From Avena insularis (Eukaryota > Streptophyta > Magnoliopsida > Poales > Poaceae): DNA of 64,000 nt. The DNA is taken from the NCBI GenBank assembly GCA_023614405.1, contig CM042694.1, positions 479,729,392 to 479,793,391 on the forward strand, written 5' to 3'. This document shows positions 38,253-47,823 of this stretch, piece after piece. Under the pieces are notes generated by a model that worked only from the letters and a program-made list of their open reading frames with translations, made no database searches and was not told the origin of the DNA. Numbering within the stretch: position 1 is the first letter of the stretch; the number at the start of each line of letters is the position of its first letter. A program made the position numbers and the translations under genes.

Positions 38253-38649
38253 TGACATAGGTATGATTATTCAAGTCCCTATGATTTGCTACCTAGGGGC
38301 CTGCGGAAGGGCTTATGGCCCATAAAGAGTCAAGATGAAGATCCAAAGGAGCAACCAACAAAGATTATAGTTGTATTAGGAAAGAGGAACAAAGACCGAC
38401 ATCGAGTTGGTGTTGTAATCATGTAATCTATCCGCATACAGCTTTGAGACCCGACTTATTATATATAGGGCGGAAGAAGCCTAGAAGAGGTACCGAGCAA
38501 TCCCCAAGCGATTAGTAATAGTGCGATTCACCAAATATTTAGGCGACTTTGATTCCATTGTTCTCCTGACTTCCAACGAAATCCCCAGCGTTCTCTTTTC
38601 CACGAAATCCTAAGTCCTTCATGGACATTGCCGAGGTTACGCCTCGTCA
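38253..38649 (+). repeat. 3' LTR of Tat-2
   Basis: TGACATAGG to CGCCTCGTCA, TATA-like TATATATAGG at 38460-38469. Differences from the 5' LTR are mostly transitions plus a few small indels. Confidence 0.88.
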
Positions 38650-38654
38650 TCGAG

Positions 38655-39234
38655 CCTCGGATCATCCATGAAAAATGCTAACCGAGAGCCATCATTGGGG
38701 TCGCCTTTCTCGACTGGTCTTTCGGGTCAAGACAAATGGCAGTGCTACACATACAACACCATGTCCTCCTCAACCTTAGATAGTGTGACTCGCATGGCTA
38801 AGTACTACGGACGAGGACTCGCAAATCAAGCCTCGGATCGTCCAGGAAGAGCGCCAAGCCGAGAGCCATCTTTGGAGTTGCCAAGCGACTGCCCCCCCCC
38901 CCCCCAGGCCAAGACGAGAGACTCGCTAACAAAAATAGTGCAATCAATCCCTACCAACCTAGGATGAGCGACTCACGACGCTCGAGGACTCCCCCCTCGT
39001 GGCCATCATCACGGACTCGCCACACCCGGGGACTCTCCCCTCATGGACTCGCCATCAACGCAGACTCGCCATGCTCGATGACTCCCCCCTCATGGACTCT
39101 CCCATCGCCAAATCATCATGCTCAGTTATTGGACAATCACCGGTCTCTAGGACTCGTCAAGATCTCCACTCGCAATACTTGGGGACTCGCCGCCTGCCAT
39201 GTTCGGGAACAACCAAGTACTACCTGCAGAGTAT
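38655..39234 (+). mobile_element. LARD internal segment with partial duplication and C14 run
   Basis: The sequence after Tat-2 repeats itself: CCTCGGATCATCCATG...CCGAGAGCCATC at 38655 recurs as CCTCGGATCGTCCAGG...CCGAGAGCCATC at 38832, about 177 bp apart. A run of 14 C is at 38892-38905. 38965-39190 is full of GGACTCGCC-type motifs. Confidence 0.7.
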
Positions 39235-40640
39235 TGATGTGTATGCACTTCTATTCTTGTAGACCGTTGTTGGGCCTCCAAGTGTAGAGGTTTGTAGAAC
39301 AGCAACAAGTTTCCCTTAAGTGGATTACCCAAGGTTTATCAAACTCAGGGAGGAAGTGGTCAAAGGTATGCCTCTCAAGCAACCCTGCAATCAAGATACA
39401 AGAAGTCTCTTGTGTCCCCAACACACCCAATACACTTGGAAGGTGCATAGGTGCACTAGTTCGGCAAAGAGATAGTGAAATACAAGTGGTATAGATAATT
39501 ATAAGTGGTAACGGTGCCAGAAAAGAGCTTGCGGGTAGGAAGAGACTAAAGGAAATCTGAAATAAAGATGGAAGCAAGCAAACATGTAACAGATCTAGTA
39601 GCAAATGATGTTTCAATGCTTAGAAACAAGGCCTAGGGATCATACTTTCACTAGTGAACACTCTCATATAAATATCATCTCTTTATGATATTACTCTGAA
39701 CTACTCTCCGGCTGGACACTCTAATCCATGGTAGGGCTATAATAGCACACCTCAAAGTTCGCTTTCCCCATCTAGATAACCCCTCACTATCACCTTGAGC
39801 TCAAGATGGTTCCAACAAACACCACAATTTCATAGAGATATCCAACTCCAAATATAACTCATAACAAGTATTTGTAATCTCTAGCATAAGTGCCACCATG
39901 GTGTGCACACTATCACTTTCACACACGTGGGGAGAGCCAGAGATCTATTAAAGCACTTGAGTAGCAAGGTAGATATACTTGATTACAAAGCTCATGATCA
40001 CAATATGATCATGCATAGAGAGAGAGATGAACACATAGCTACCGGTAGAACCCTTAGACTCGAGGAAGAACTACTCCCTCCTTATCATGGGAATCAGCAA
40101 TGGCGATGGAGATGGCGGTGGACTCGATGGAGATGGTTCTGGGGGCACTTCCCCATCCTGGCAGGGTGCCGGAACAGAGACTTTATGTCCCCCTTCGGTG
40201 GTGGCGGCGCTGCGGAACTTTTCGTGGCCGGAGGCTGGATTATTTAGGGTTTTCTCATCGGGAGGCTTCTTATAGGCGAAGGGACAATGTCAGAGGGTGG
40301 ACCAGGGGTCCACACCACCTGGTGGCGCGGTCAGGGGGACCCGCGCCACCACATGGTGTGGCCAGCCCCTAGCCCCTCTCTGTCTCGTCTTTTAGCTCCA
40401 TGAGTCTTCCGGTAAAATATCGACTTTGGCTTTTGTCCGGTCCAATTTCGAGGATATTCATTTTCTGGCTTTTCTGGAACCAAAAACAGCAGAAAACAAG
40501 CAACTGGCAATGTGGCATCTTGTTATAGGTTAGTTCTAGAAAGTGTATAAAAATACTCCAAAGTGTGGACAAAACATAAGAAAGTAGATATAAAACAAGC
40601 ATGGAACATAAAAAATTATAGATACGTTTCCAACGTATCA
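39235..40640 (-). mobile_element. Solo LTR (Athila-like Gypsy), minus strand
   Basis: 1406 bp with perfect TSD AGTAT (39230-39234 and 40641-40645). On the minus strand it starts TGATACGTTGGAAACGTATC and ends GTGCATACACATCA. It contains CCTATAAGAAGCCTCCCGAT (TATA box CTATAAGAAG, plus-strand position about 40265-40274), the promoter layout of the LTRs at 55374 and 60820. No internal sequence remains. Confidence 0.92.
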
Positions 40641-40859
40641 AGTATGTATCTCGAAAAGGGCCTCAAGTCGCCTCTACAAGCCAACTCGAGCCTTGGGGAC
40701 TACTCCTAGGCATATTGCTGAGCTAAGCATAAAGCAAATCAACTCCAATCGGCGGACGACTCGACAACAACATTGCCCCTCGAGTGCGACATCGCTCCTG
40801 AGTCATTGTGCCCATATGATTGCCGTGGTGTATACGCGTACTAGCCATTGTGGATTCTC

Positions 40860-41125
40860 CCTCGTGGAGTCTTCATGCTCGGGGACTCGCCGCCCTCGCG
40901 GAGTCTTCACGCTCGGGGACTCGTCGCCCTCACGGAGTCTTCAAGCTCGGGGACTCGCCGCCTTGCGGAGTCTTCACGCTCGGGGACTCGCCGTCCTCCC
41001 GGAGTCTTCGCGCTCAGGGAGTCACCGTCCTCATGGAGTCTTTGGGCTCGGGGACACGCCGCCCTCGCGGAGTCTTCATGCTTGGGGACTCGCCGCCCCC
41101 ACGGACTCTCTAGACTCGGGGACTC
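40860..41125 (+). repeat. 34-bp minisatellite in the LARD internal region
   Basis: About eight units of GCTCGGGGACTCGCCGCCCT plus CGCGGAGTCTTCAC. GCTCGGGG-type anchors are at 40877, 40911, 40945, 40978, 41012, 41046, 41080 and 41113, with spacing 33-34 bp. Since 34 is not a multiple of three, the units open all three frames. The 261-codon frame 40693-41478 is therefore not regarded as a gene. Confidence 0.92.
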
Positions 41126-41514
41126 GACTTTCCCCTCGCAGACTCGACACGCTCGTGGACTTGCCATCACGGGCTCACCATCCCCGACTTGCCATCACGG
41201 GATCTCCCTCACGGGTTCGCCCATCGCGGAATCGCCTGCGCCGACTCGACAACTTCATCATTAATGACTTGGTGGCCTCCACATCTACTATTCATCATCC
41301 TCTACGACGTCAAGTTGACAAGGCGCTAGTCAAATTTGTCAAAGGGGCGACTCCACCCAATGGCGCCTCACCTGGTGCGTTGACTCGCCCAGGCGAGCTA
41401 TTTCTTAGTTTCATGAGCTCGCCAATGACTCACCATCGACTCCACCCTGAAATTTCCTGCGCCGATTCGGCAGCTTGAAGTCATCGCCGAGTCCCTGTCG
41501 CGCTCAGGGACTAC

Positions 41515-41983
41515 TGATGGGGGAATACCAATCAGGGTATATCCACGAAGCGGAGTCACCAGATAAATCGAGCCGACTGAAGATTACCCTAGAGCAGTTC
41601 GACTCACCAAGTACGGCAACTAGCGCATACTAGACATAGATGACTCGTCGACTAAAGACCCAACATATTGACTCCAATACAATGCCCATTAGGAAACTTG
41701 TAAACCCTAGCTGGCTGCATATATAAAGCCACCAGTGGCACTCCTTTGGGGGGCATCTCTCACACGTCATATTAGATCTAGTCTCTCCCTCCGCCTACCG
41801 TGACTCCCATGTAACCAATCTATGATCATATACTAGATTGATAGCAGGATGTAGCGATCCTCCACCGAGGGGACATGAACCTGGTACATCGTGTGTCAAT
41901 CTCGCTCTCGGATTCTCCTATGTCGCCTTGCCTCCTCTATGTAAGCTACCCTTGTAGCATCTTCCGTGGCCAATACCACAACA
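41515..41983 (+). repeat. 3' LTR of the LARD-like element
   Basis: TGATGGGGGAATACC to ATACCACAACA, preceded by CTCAGGGACTAC (polypurine tract, 41503-41514) and followed by TSD CCGTC. TATA box candidate TATATAAAG at 41720-41728. Confidence 0.88.
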
Positions 41984-41988
41984 CCGTC

Positions 41989-42484
41989 CAAGAAGACCAT
42001 CAGCCGCCTAACCCTGCGGGTGAATGCGCCAACGAGTGGCAGCTGATGGAGCTCAACGGCGCCGAGTGGGCTCGATGAAGGGAGGCCCTACAGGGTAACC
42101 CCCTACCGCCAAACTCATCGCAACAGATGCTAATGGGTTACCATTGGCTGCTCATGCAGGAGTTCAAGCGCCAACAACCGGTGATCGCTTGAACTCGATG
42201 AGCGTAAAAAGAGGGCGGACGAAGGAAGTCTCTGTCGAGCAGTGCTCTCTTCTATCGGAGGATCCTCTTCCAAGGGAAGTGACTATGTAGCCGCCAAAAG
42301 GCGCTCTCGACTGGCCCAACTCAATGACAAGGAGCGATATGAGGCCACTCGGGCCCTCGACTTCTTGTTCATGATGGTGGATACACGGGGCAATGTGCTC
42401 CCAAAAATACCGCAAGCAGCGGTGACAGCAACCACCATGTATGTCGTGGGAATGACCACGGCAACCACTACCAGGGGTAGTGAT
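41989..42484 (+). pseudogene. gag: Tat-1 gag, continuation after the LARD
   Basis: In frame with 14331 it reads QEDHQPPNPAGECANEWQLM up to a TGA at 42076-42078, then in shifted frames a basic, glutamine- and arginine-rich part (42242-42487). It is cut at 42484 by Tat-A. The TSD of that insertion would be GTGAT (42480-42484), its partner beyond the window. Capsid domain and pol of Tat-1 are not in the window. Confidence 0.65.
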
Positions 42485-42940
42485 TGATAGGATTGAGGGA
42501 AAGGGAGGGCAGCTATCTAGGGAGCGAGATGAGGGCTGAGACACATGAGTTTACCCAGGTTCACCCCCCGTAGGGTAAAGACCAACTCCTGCTAGATTTT
42601 ATTATCTGCGAGTGAGTTACAGGGGTGGCGAGCTCGGCGGCTAGGTAGCGAGTCGCTTGGAAGGGGTGTATGATGGAACGTGAGTACAAAGGGAACCCTA
42701 GGGAGGCTTATATAGGAGGTACATTGCTAGGGTTTACAAATATACAACCGAATTAGTCAAGGACTCAGAGGATTTGACCTAATCCGACTAGGCTTCAGCT
42801 ATGCTTCTGGGCCTCCAGCTTCTAGTCATTAGGCTTCTTTTTAGTCGCATTCCAGTCGCCATCCTGCAGGCCCACTCACAAAGCCCTTGGTCTAGTTGAA
42901 ACGTCCTGTTGGGCATACCCCATTTCGCATACCCCCATCA
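42485..42940 (-). repeat. 3' LTR of Tat-A
   Basis: On the minus strand it starts TGATGGGGGTATGCG and ends CTCAATCCTATCA. TATA-like CTATATAAG is at 42707-42715. The tract CAGGGACTAC (42941-42950) precedes it. The LTR start resembles that of the LARD, hinting that a Tat element of this group could mobilise the LARD. Confidence 0.85.
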
Positions 42941-42950
42941 GTAGTCCCTG

Positions 42951-43394
42951 AGGCCAGTGTCAACTCGGTGCAGGTGTTCATTTGGCAGTCGGAGTAGGCG
43001 AATCCAATTTGGATGCCCAGTCGAATCAGCGATGGACTCCCTCGATGAAGGAGGAAAATTTTCCACCAGGTCTTCAGTCGCAGCATTGGCGAGTGGAATT
43101 ATGCTCAAGTCGTTGTACCCTGTCGAATGGACAACGCGTACCAGTAGGCGAGTCGAGTGAAAGAAGTTGGATCGTCAGCTTGATCCAACTAGCCGTTGGG
43201 TAAACCAACGGTAACTTCAGCCTAATTACCGTGGGGTAACGGCTACCCCGAGATTGGCGGGTAGTGTCTCCCTTATAAGGAAAACGACAGAGGAAAAGAC
43301 GAATCTTCAGATTTCTCCATCCCCGCGCACGCCCAGTCTCCAGATCCACTCTCGATCCGAAATCTCCGGACAAGGCGACCTACTTCTTCCCTCC
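42951..43394 (+). promoter_or_regulatory. Upstream region of the Tat-A antisense gene
   Basis: Non-coding. CCTTATAAGG at 43271-43280 is a TATA-like box about 115 bp before the ATG, with a plausible leader ending TTCTTCCCTCCATGG. Tat-2 has a comparable box about 115 bp before its antisense ATG. Confidence 0.4.
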
Positions 43395-46300
43395 ATGGCG
43401 CCCCTTAAGGATCTATGGGGAAGGTCGAAGTGCACCAATGCTACCTTGAAATCCTTCGAGGACACGGGCATCCTATGCAGGGGAAACTGGCGGATCCCTG
43501 CATCTAGCGAGACAGAACCCAGGCCTCGCCCTAGGGAATTCATCTATTTCCTGAACCATCTGGAGAGAGTCTTGGGGTTCCCTACCTCCATCTTTTTCCG
43601 GAGATTTTGCGTGTATTACACGATCAAACCATCAGACCTAGGGCCCAAAAGTGTGGAGCATCTCGCGATCTTTGTCGCCTTCTGTGAATGCTATCTTGGA
43701 TGTCGCTCGTATTTTCCCTTGTGGCTAGAGCTATTCCATGACCGCATCGCTCCTGAAGGAACTGGTGGTCCCATCCTGGCAGCGGGCGGTGTCACATTTC
43801 AGCTGAAGCCCAAGGCGTTCTTTGTGAAGCTTATGCTGCTGAAGAAGGCGGCCAATGAGTAGAAAAAGAGTTGGTTTTATGTGAAGCAATCCACTCCTGA
43901 TGATGAGATGGCCCTCCTAACGTACATCGCTGAGAGGAGCGAGCCATGTCGGTTGTCTGCGACCTCACTCCCAAAAGATCAAAGTATGGCCTTCGATGAA
44001 ATGCTGACCTAGATCGTGGCATTGAAGAAGGAGGGTCTGGAATCCATCAACTTATACAACTGCTGGATCAGGCAGCGGTTAGTCCCTATGGCCACCTGAG
44101 CCCATTGGATGTACCAGTACACCGGCAAGGACAACTCCACGGAGTCTAGCAAGGAGGTTTGGAAGGCCAATGACTACATCGCCACACTGAAGAAGATTAC
44201 GGACGTGGAGTATAGCAATCCGAAGGCCGGACTTGCTCCATACACCGCCACCGGAAAGCGTCATGCCCCCACGGTGAGTCTCCTTGCTTCGTAATCTCAT
44301 CTTTGTAGTCACGCTTATGCAGTCGCCCTTGTCAGTTGACCACTGTTCTTTCTGTGTTCGTCAGTTGTTTCAGGGTCTTGAGAATTGGCTTCCTCCACTC
44401 GATGAGGAGGTTCCCAAGGAGCTTGAAGAGGAGGAAAAGGAATCCTCCAACGGTGAGGATGAAGTGGCGGAGGTCGTCATGCCTGTACCCGTGGCCCGAA
44501 ATACTCGCATGAAGAAGCAGTGTGAGATCGAGGCAAGTTGCAGCCTTGAGGAGCATGACAGAAACGATGAGAACGTGCAGGAGCATAGCTCGTGATGAAT
44601 GGCTACACCGGCAAAGCCCGCATGGAAGTTGAAGTCGCGTGCCAAAAATCCGGCGCTGAAGCCAGCGTCGCTGCCAAGATCAGTGATGGATTTTGAGTCG
44701 GACGAGGAGTTTGGTGATGAGGCGGTTGAAGTTTCCACCAAGATCCCTGAGGACCCAGCTCCGATGAAGGGATCAGAAGTTTCGGCCACAACGGTGGAAT
44801 CGGTAGTTCCACTTGCCACGATCGCGCCGATAGTCTTGACTGCCCCGGACTCAGGGGCTTCTGAAGTCACGGGTTCGAAGTCGCCGCCACCGGAGGAGGC
44901 GGCCATGTCGCCCAGGCCGGATGTCCCCATGACCGCGACCTCGACATAAAAGAAGCCCGCGGTGTCGTGGGCCTCGAACATGTTCGAGAAGGGTCTCTCG
45001 TGTCGTTTGGGTCCAAAGATGGAGAAGCCCGCACATTCCAGCACCGGTTTGCGCACTCTCCCCATCACCAAGTGAGTTTGACTTTCTCACATTTCAATAT
45101 CCCTTGTATCATTAGCTTCCTGATCGTGGCAATTTTCGCAGGTCTGGTGTCAAGAAGATTGGTGGCCCTTCGGTGGCCAAGGTTTCATCAGTCGACCCTT
45201 CCAAGAAGAGGAGGATCATCACAGAGGATGCGCGAGGCGAAGGTGCGAAGAAGAAGAAGAAGGGGGACATCCCTGATGTCGTGGCAGGAGGGAGTATGGA
45301 GAAGGATGACTCCACTACCCGCACAAGAGAAGGGGAGGCCGCCCACTCGGAGCCAATCAAGGAAGTCTCACCCGTTGAGCCGCTGGCCTCGATGACCAGC
45401 GCCCCGGTGAGAATGGCCATGTTGTTTCCGCGCTTTATGGCGAAGGCGTTCTCGACGGCGGCTGAAACTCAGTCGCCGCAAATTCTAGAGATCGTCGACG
45501 ATGACATTGGGCAGCGGCGCGGGCTCATGTCTTTTGTGGTCCCTTCAGCGGAAGCCAGCGAGCTTCACAACATGTTGGATGCTGCTATTCAGGTATGTCC
45601 AGTCCTCGAGTGTCTAGCCACTAAATTTTAGTGGCTAGGCACTTAGAACTTTATTCGTCTAGTCCTCGAGGGTCTAGTCACTAAATTTCAGTGGCTAGAC
45701 ACTTAGAACTTTGGTCGTCCAGTCCTCGAGGGTCTAGTTGCTGAATTTCAGCGGCTAGACACTTAGAACTTTAGTTGTCCAGTCTCTTATTGTTTTCTAT
45801 CGTCAGGGCCTACAAAGGGAGTCATCCGATCGACAAGCCGCGAAGGAACGCCTAGAACACGACCTGCGGATAGCGCAGGAGGCCAACCGGCGACTCCAAG
45901 AATCTGTTGGTGAGTTGATGTTTTCTTTAACGGGTTCGAGCCGTCGTTGCTGTGCAAAGCTAAACTATGATGCTTTTGCCTTTCAGATGAACTGCCTGCT
46001 GCGATTGCCAAGGCCTGTGAGGGGTATGTTCCGGTTGCCGATTTGGACATTGCGAAGGTGGCGTTAGCCATGGCGGAGGAGCGAGTCGACTCGCTGGTGA
46101 AGGAGCTGGAAGAGGCGAAAGCCACGATGGTTTCTTCTAAGGAGAGGGCCAAGGCTGCGGTTTCCGCAGCAGAGGATGAACGGAAGGCCTCCGACTCTAT
46201 CATCCTTGATTTGTAGGAGAAGATGGTCACGCTTGAGAAGTTCGTGACCGAGAGCTGCCGCAAACTCCTTGGTAAGGATCGCTTTCATCTACTTCTTCTT

Positions 46301-46975
46301 TCTTGTAATTTGCTAGTCCCCGGATGGGCTAGCCCCCTGAGTGGTTGAGTCCATTAGTTTTCTTTCTTGTGATCTTGATCTTCTAACATTGCAGCCATGA
46401 TAGGTCAAAGCAACCCGGTGGTGTAGACCTTTGACGCGTCGCAGTGCGTGACGACGGTGGTGAACGCAGCCACCGCTTCGGCGCTATGTGTCCAGGCTAT
46501 GCTTCAAGGGATCTCCCACACCGAGGTTATTCCTCGGGGGTTGACTGAGGTTTGGCGCTATCTTGAGGAGGCGTCTGCCATCATCAAGTGGATGGCGCAA
46601 TCGGCCTTCGGACACGGGGCCACCACAATGCTTAGCCTTGGGCTCGCTCACTTCCCCGATGACTTCGACCTCGATGATGTCACCAGCGGGTATCCCTTGG
46701 CAACTGGCTCGGTGGAGATCTCGTAGGTGCATAGGTTGACCGCCAAGGCTGCTCCGTTCGCGGAGCGAGTATTGGCGATGGGGGATTTGCTACCGTACCA
46801 GGAGAAGGTGGTGGCGCTGGGCGACTCTGAACCGGAGCACCGTGACCTGAAATCGGAGCAGCCCTTCCGGACGTCATTGGCGAAGGAGTTGATGACGTAC
46901 CTGGCGAATCCTTGGGAGCCATACGTCTGGGTCAAGGGAGATGGCGGTACCTCTTTGTCGGAGCCTACAAAATGA
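43395..46975 (+). pseudogene. Antisense six-exon gene of Tat-A (Transposase_28/'putative gypsy type transposon' family)
   Basis: Opposite strand to Tat-A pol. Exons: 43395-44273, 44374-45071, 45142-45592, 45807-45909, 45987-46271, 46395-46975. All five introns have GT-AG borders and keep the frame. Exon 1 carries the plant domain (REFIYFLNHLERVLGFPTSI, LAIFVAFCECYLG, KKSWFYVKQ). Exons 2-3 are acidic then lysine-rich (KKRRIITEDARGEGAKKKKK, nuclear-signal-like). Exons 4-5 are a coiled coil. Exon 6 holds the C-terminal domain (KWMAQSAFGHGATTMLSLGL, FDLDDVTSGYP). About nine in-frame stops (for example 43860, 44011, 44098, 44594, 44947, 46216, 46424, 46724) make it a pseudogene. Function of the family is unknown to me. 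Confidence 0.82.
45601..45780 (+). repeat. 3 x 60-bp tandem repeat inside intron 3 of the Tat-A antisense gene
   Basis: Three exact-length units beginning AGTCCTCGAG. Each contains an inverted repeat (GTCTAG...CACTAAATTT.AGTGG..CTAGAC) able to fold into a hairpin. It fills most of the 214-nt intron 45593-45806. Confidence 0.95.
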
Positions 46976-47823
46976 GTGACTGCCCTGAGGGGATTTTTAA
47001 GTTATGGCGAGTGGTCGCTTTTTGTTATGTAAACAGTATATTTTGTTGCTGAAATGAAAGGGGTCAATCGACTCGCAATGCATGGTGTTGTGTGTTTTAT
47101 GTTTATTATTTGGTTGTGCGAGTCCACGAGCGCATCCGCCCTTTATTGGGGTTTACCTCGTATGTATGTAAGTTTGGTTGTATTAAGTTTTTAATTTGGC
47201 TGGAGTCGACTCGCCGTGGCTCGTGGAGCCAGTCGCTTGGCGACCCCAAGGGAGCTCTATACTTAGCTGTTTTCCTGAATGCGAACAGGGTCGGTTCAGG
47301 AGAGTCCCCGAGCGTGGTACTTAGCCGTCCTAGTCGCATGCCCAAGGTAGGTGAGGACCTAGTGCATTGTTTGTAACGCGTCTCTCCCTTGGCTCGGAAA
47401 TTCAGTCGCGTGGCGAGTCCAAGGCAAGCTCTCTTACTTGGTGTGTTCCTGAGCTGCGTGGGGTTTATTGTAGACGAGTCCCCGTGCGTGGTACTTAACC
47501 ATTCGAGTCGCTTTGCATGAGGATGGGGAGGACGGGTCGCTGTGAGAAGCATTATCGGTTGTCTTGGCCTAGCGGGCCAGTCGAGCTGGGCGACTCCCAT
47601 GGTGGCTCCAGGGTAGCGTGTTCGTGGACTACACAAGGCCCGAATACTTTCATTGCCATTGGTCCGCACTACTTATCCGTGTCGGTCGCTCGACCAAGGG
47701 TTGACTTCCATGGATAGCGTGTTGCTAAGAGTACGAGTGCGATTGGCACAAGAGTATGGCGAGTAGACACAATTTGTGCGATCTGAATTTTTATTATATA
47801 GCAGCTGAGTACAAGTTTTAGTT
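46976..47823. other. Tat-A spacer between integrase and antisense gene, degenerate about 185-bp repeat
   Basis: Tail-to-tail gap between the antisense gene and pol. 47200-47340 and 47385-47520 are diverged copies: CAGTCGCTTGGCGACCCCAA against CAGTCGCGTGGCGAGTCCAA, and AGTCCCCGAGCGTGGTACTT against AGTCCCCGTGCGTGGTACTT. No coding sequence. Confidence 0.6.

Larger units (their letters stand above)
20778..38649 (+). mobile_element. Tat-2: non-autonomous Tat-lineage Gypsy element with nested Copia
   Basis: LTRs at 20778-21175 (398 bp) and 38253-38649 (397 bp), both starting TGACATAGGTATGATTATTC, by eye about 90% identical. The flanks are CCAAG (20773-20777) and TCGAG (38650-38654). A paralogous uninterrupted host sequence at 38824-38838 reads TCAAGCCTCGG, so both flanks are one transition away from an original TCAAG duplication. 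Without the Copia (23309-31760) the element is about 9.4 kb. The order is LTR, primer site, gag, protease, antisense gene, LTR; reverse transcriptase, RNase H and integrase are absent. Confidence 0.87.
14332..41983 (+). mobile_element. LARD-like non-autonomous LTR retrotransposon split by four insertions
   Basis: The two LTRs are 466 and 469 bp, both starting TGATGGGGGAATAC, and the TSD CCGTC is perfect (14327-14331 and 41984-41988). Subtracting the Helitron, CACTA, Tat-2 and solo LTR with their TSD copies leaves about 4.6 kb, with about 3.7 kb internal. The internal pieces (14798-15196, 17587-18381, 19735-20777, 38655-39234, 40646-41514) contain no gag or pol, only GC-rich, repeat-laden sequence full of ACTCGCC motifs. 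This suits a Large Retrotransposon Derivative mobilised by another Gypsy element. By eye the LTRs are about 88% identical. Confidence 0.85.

Noticed and set aside
40693..41478. Longest plus-strand open frame in the LARD interior (261 codons)
   Set aside because: It is carried by 34-bp tandem units that keep all three frames open; composition is simple and no domain is visible.
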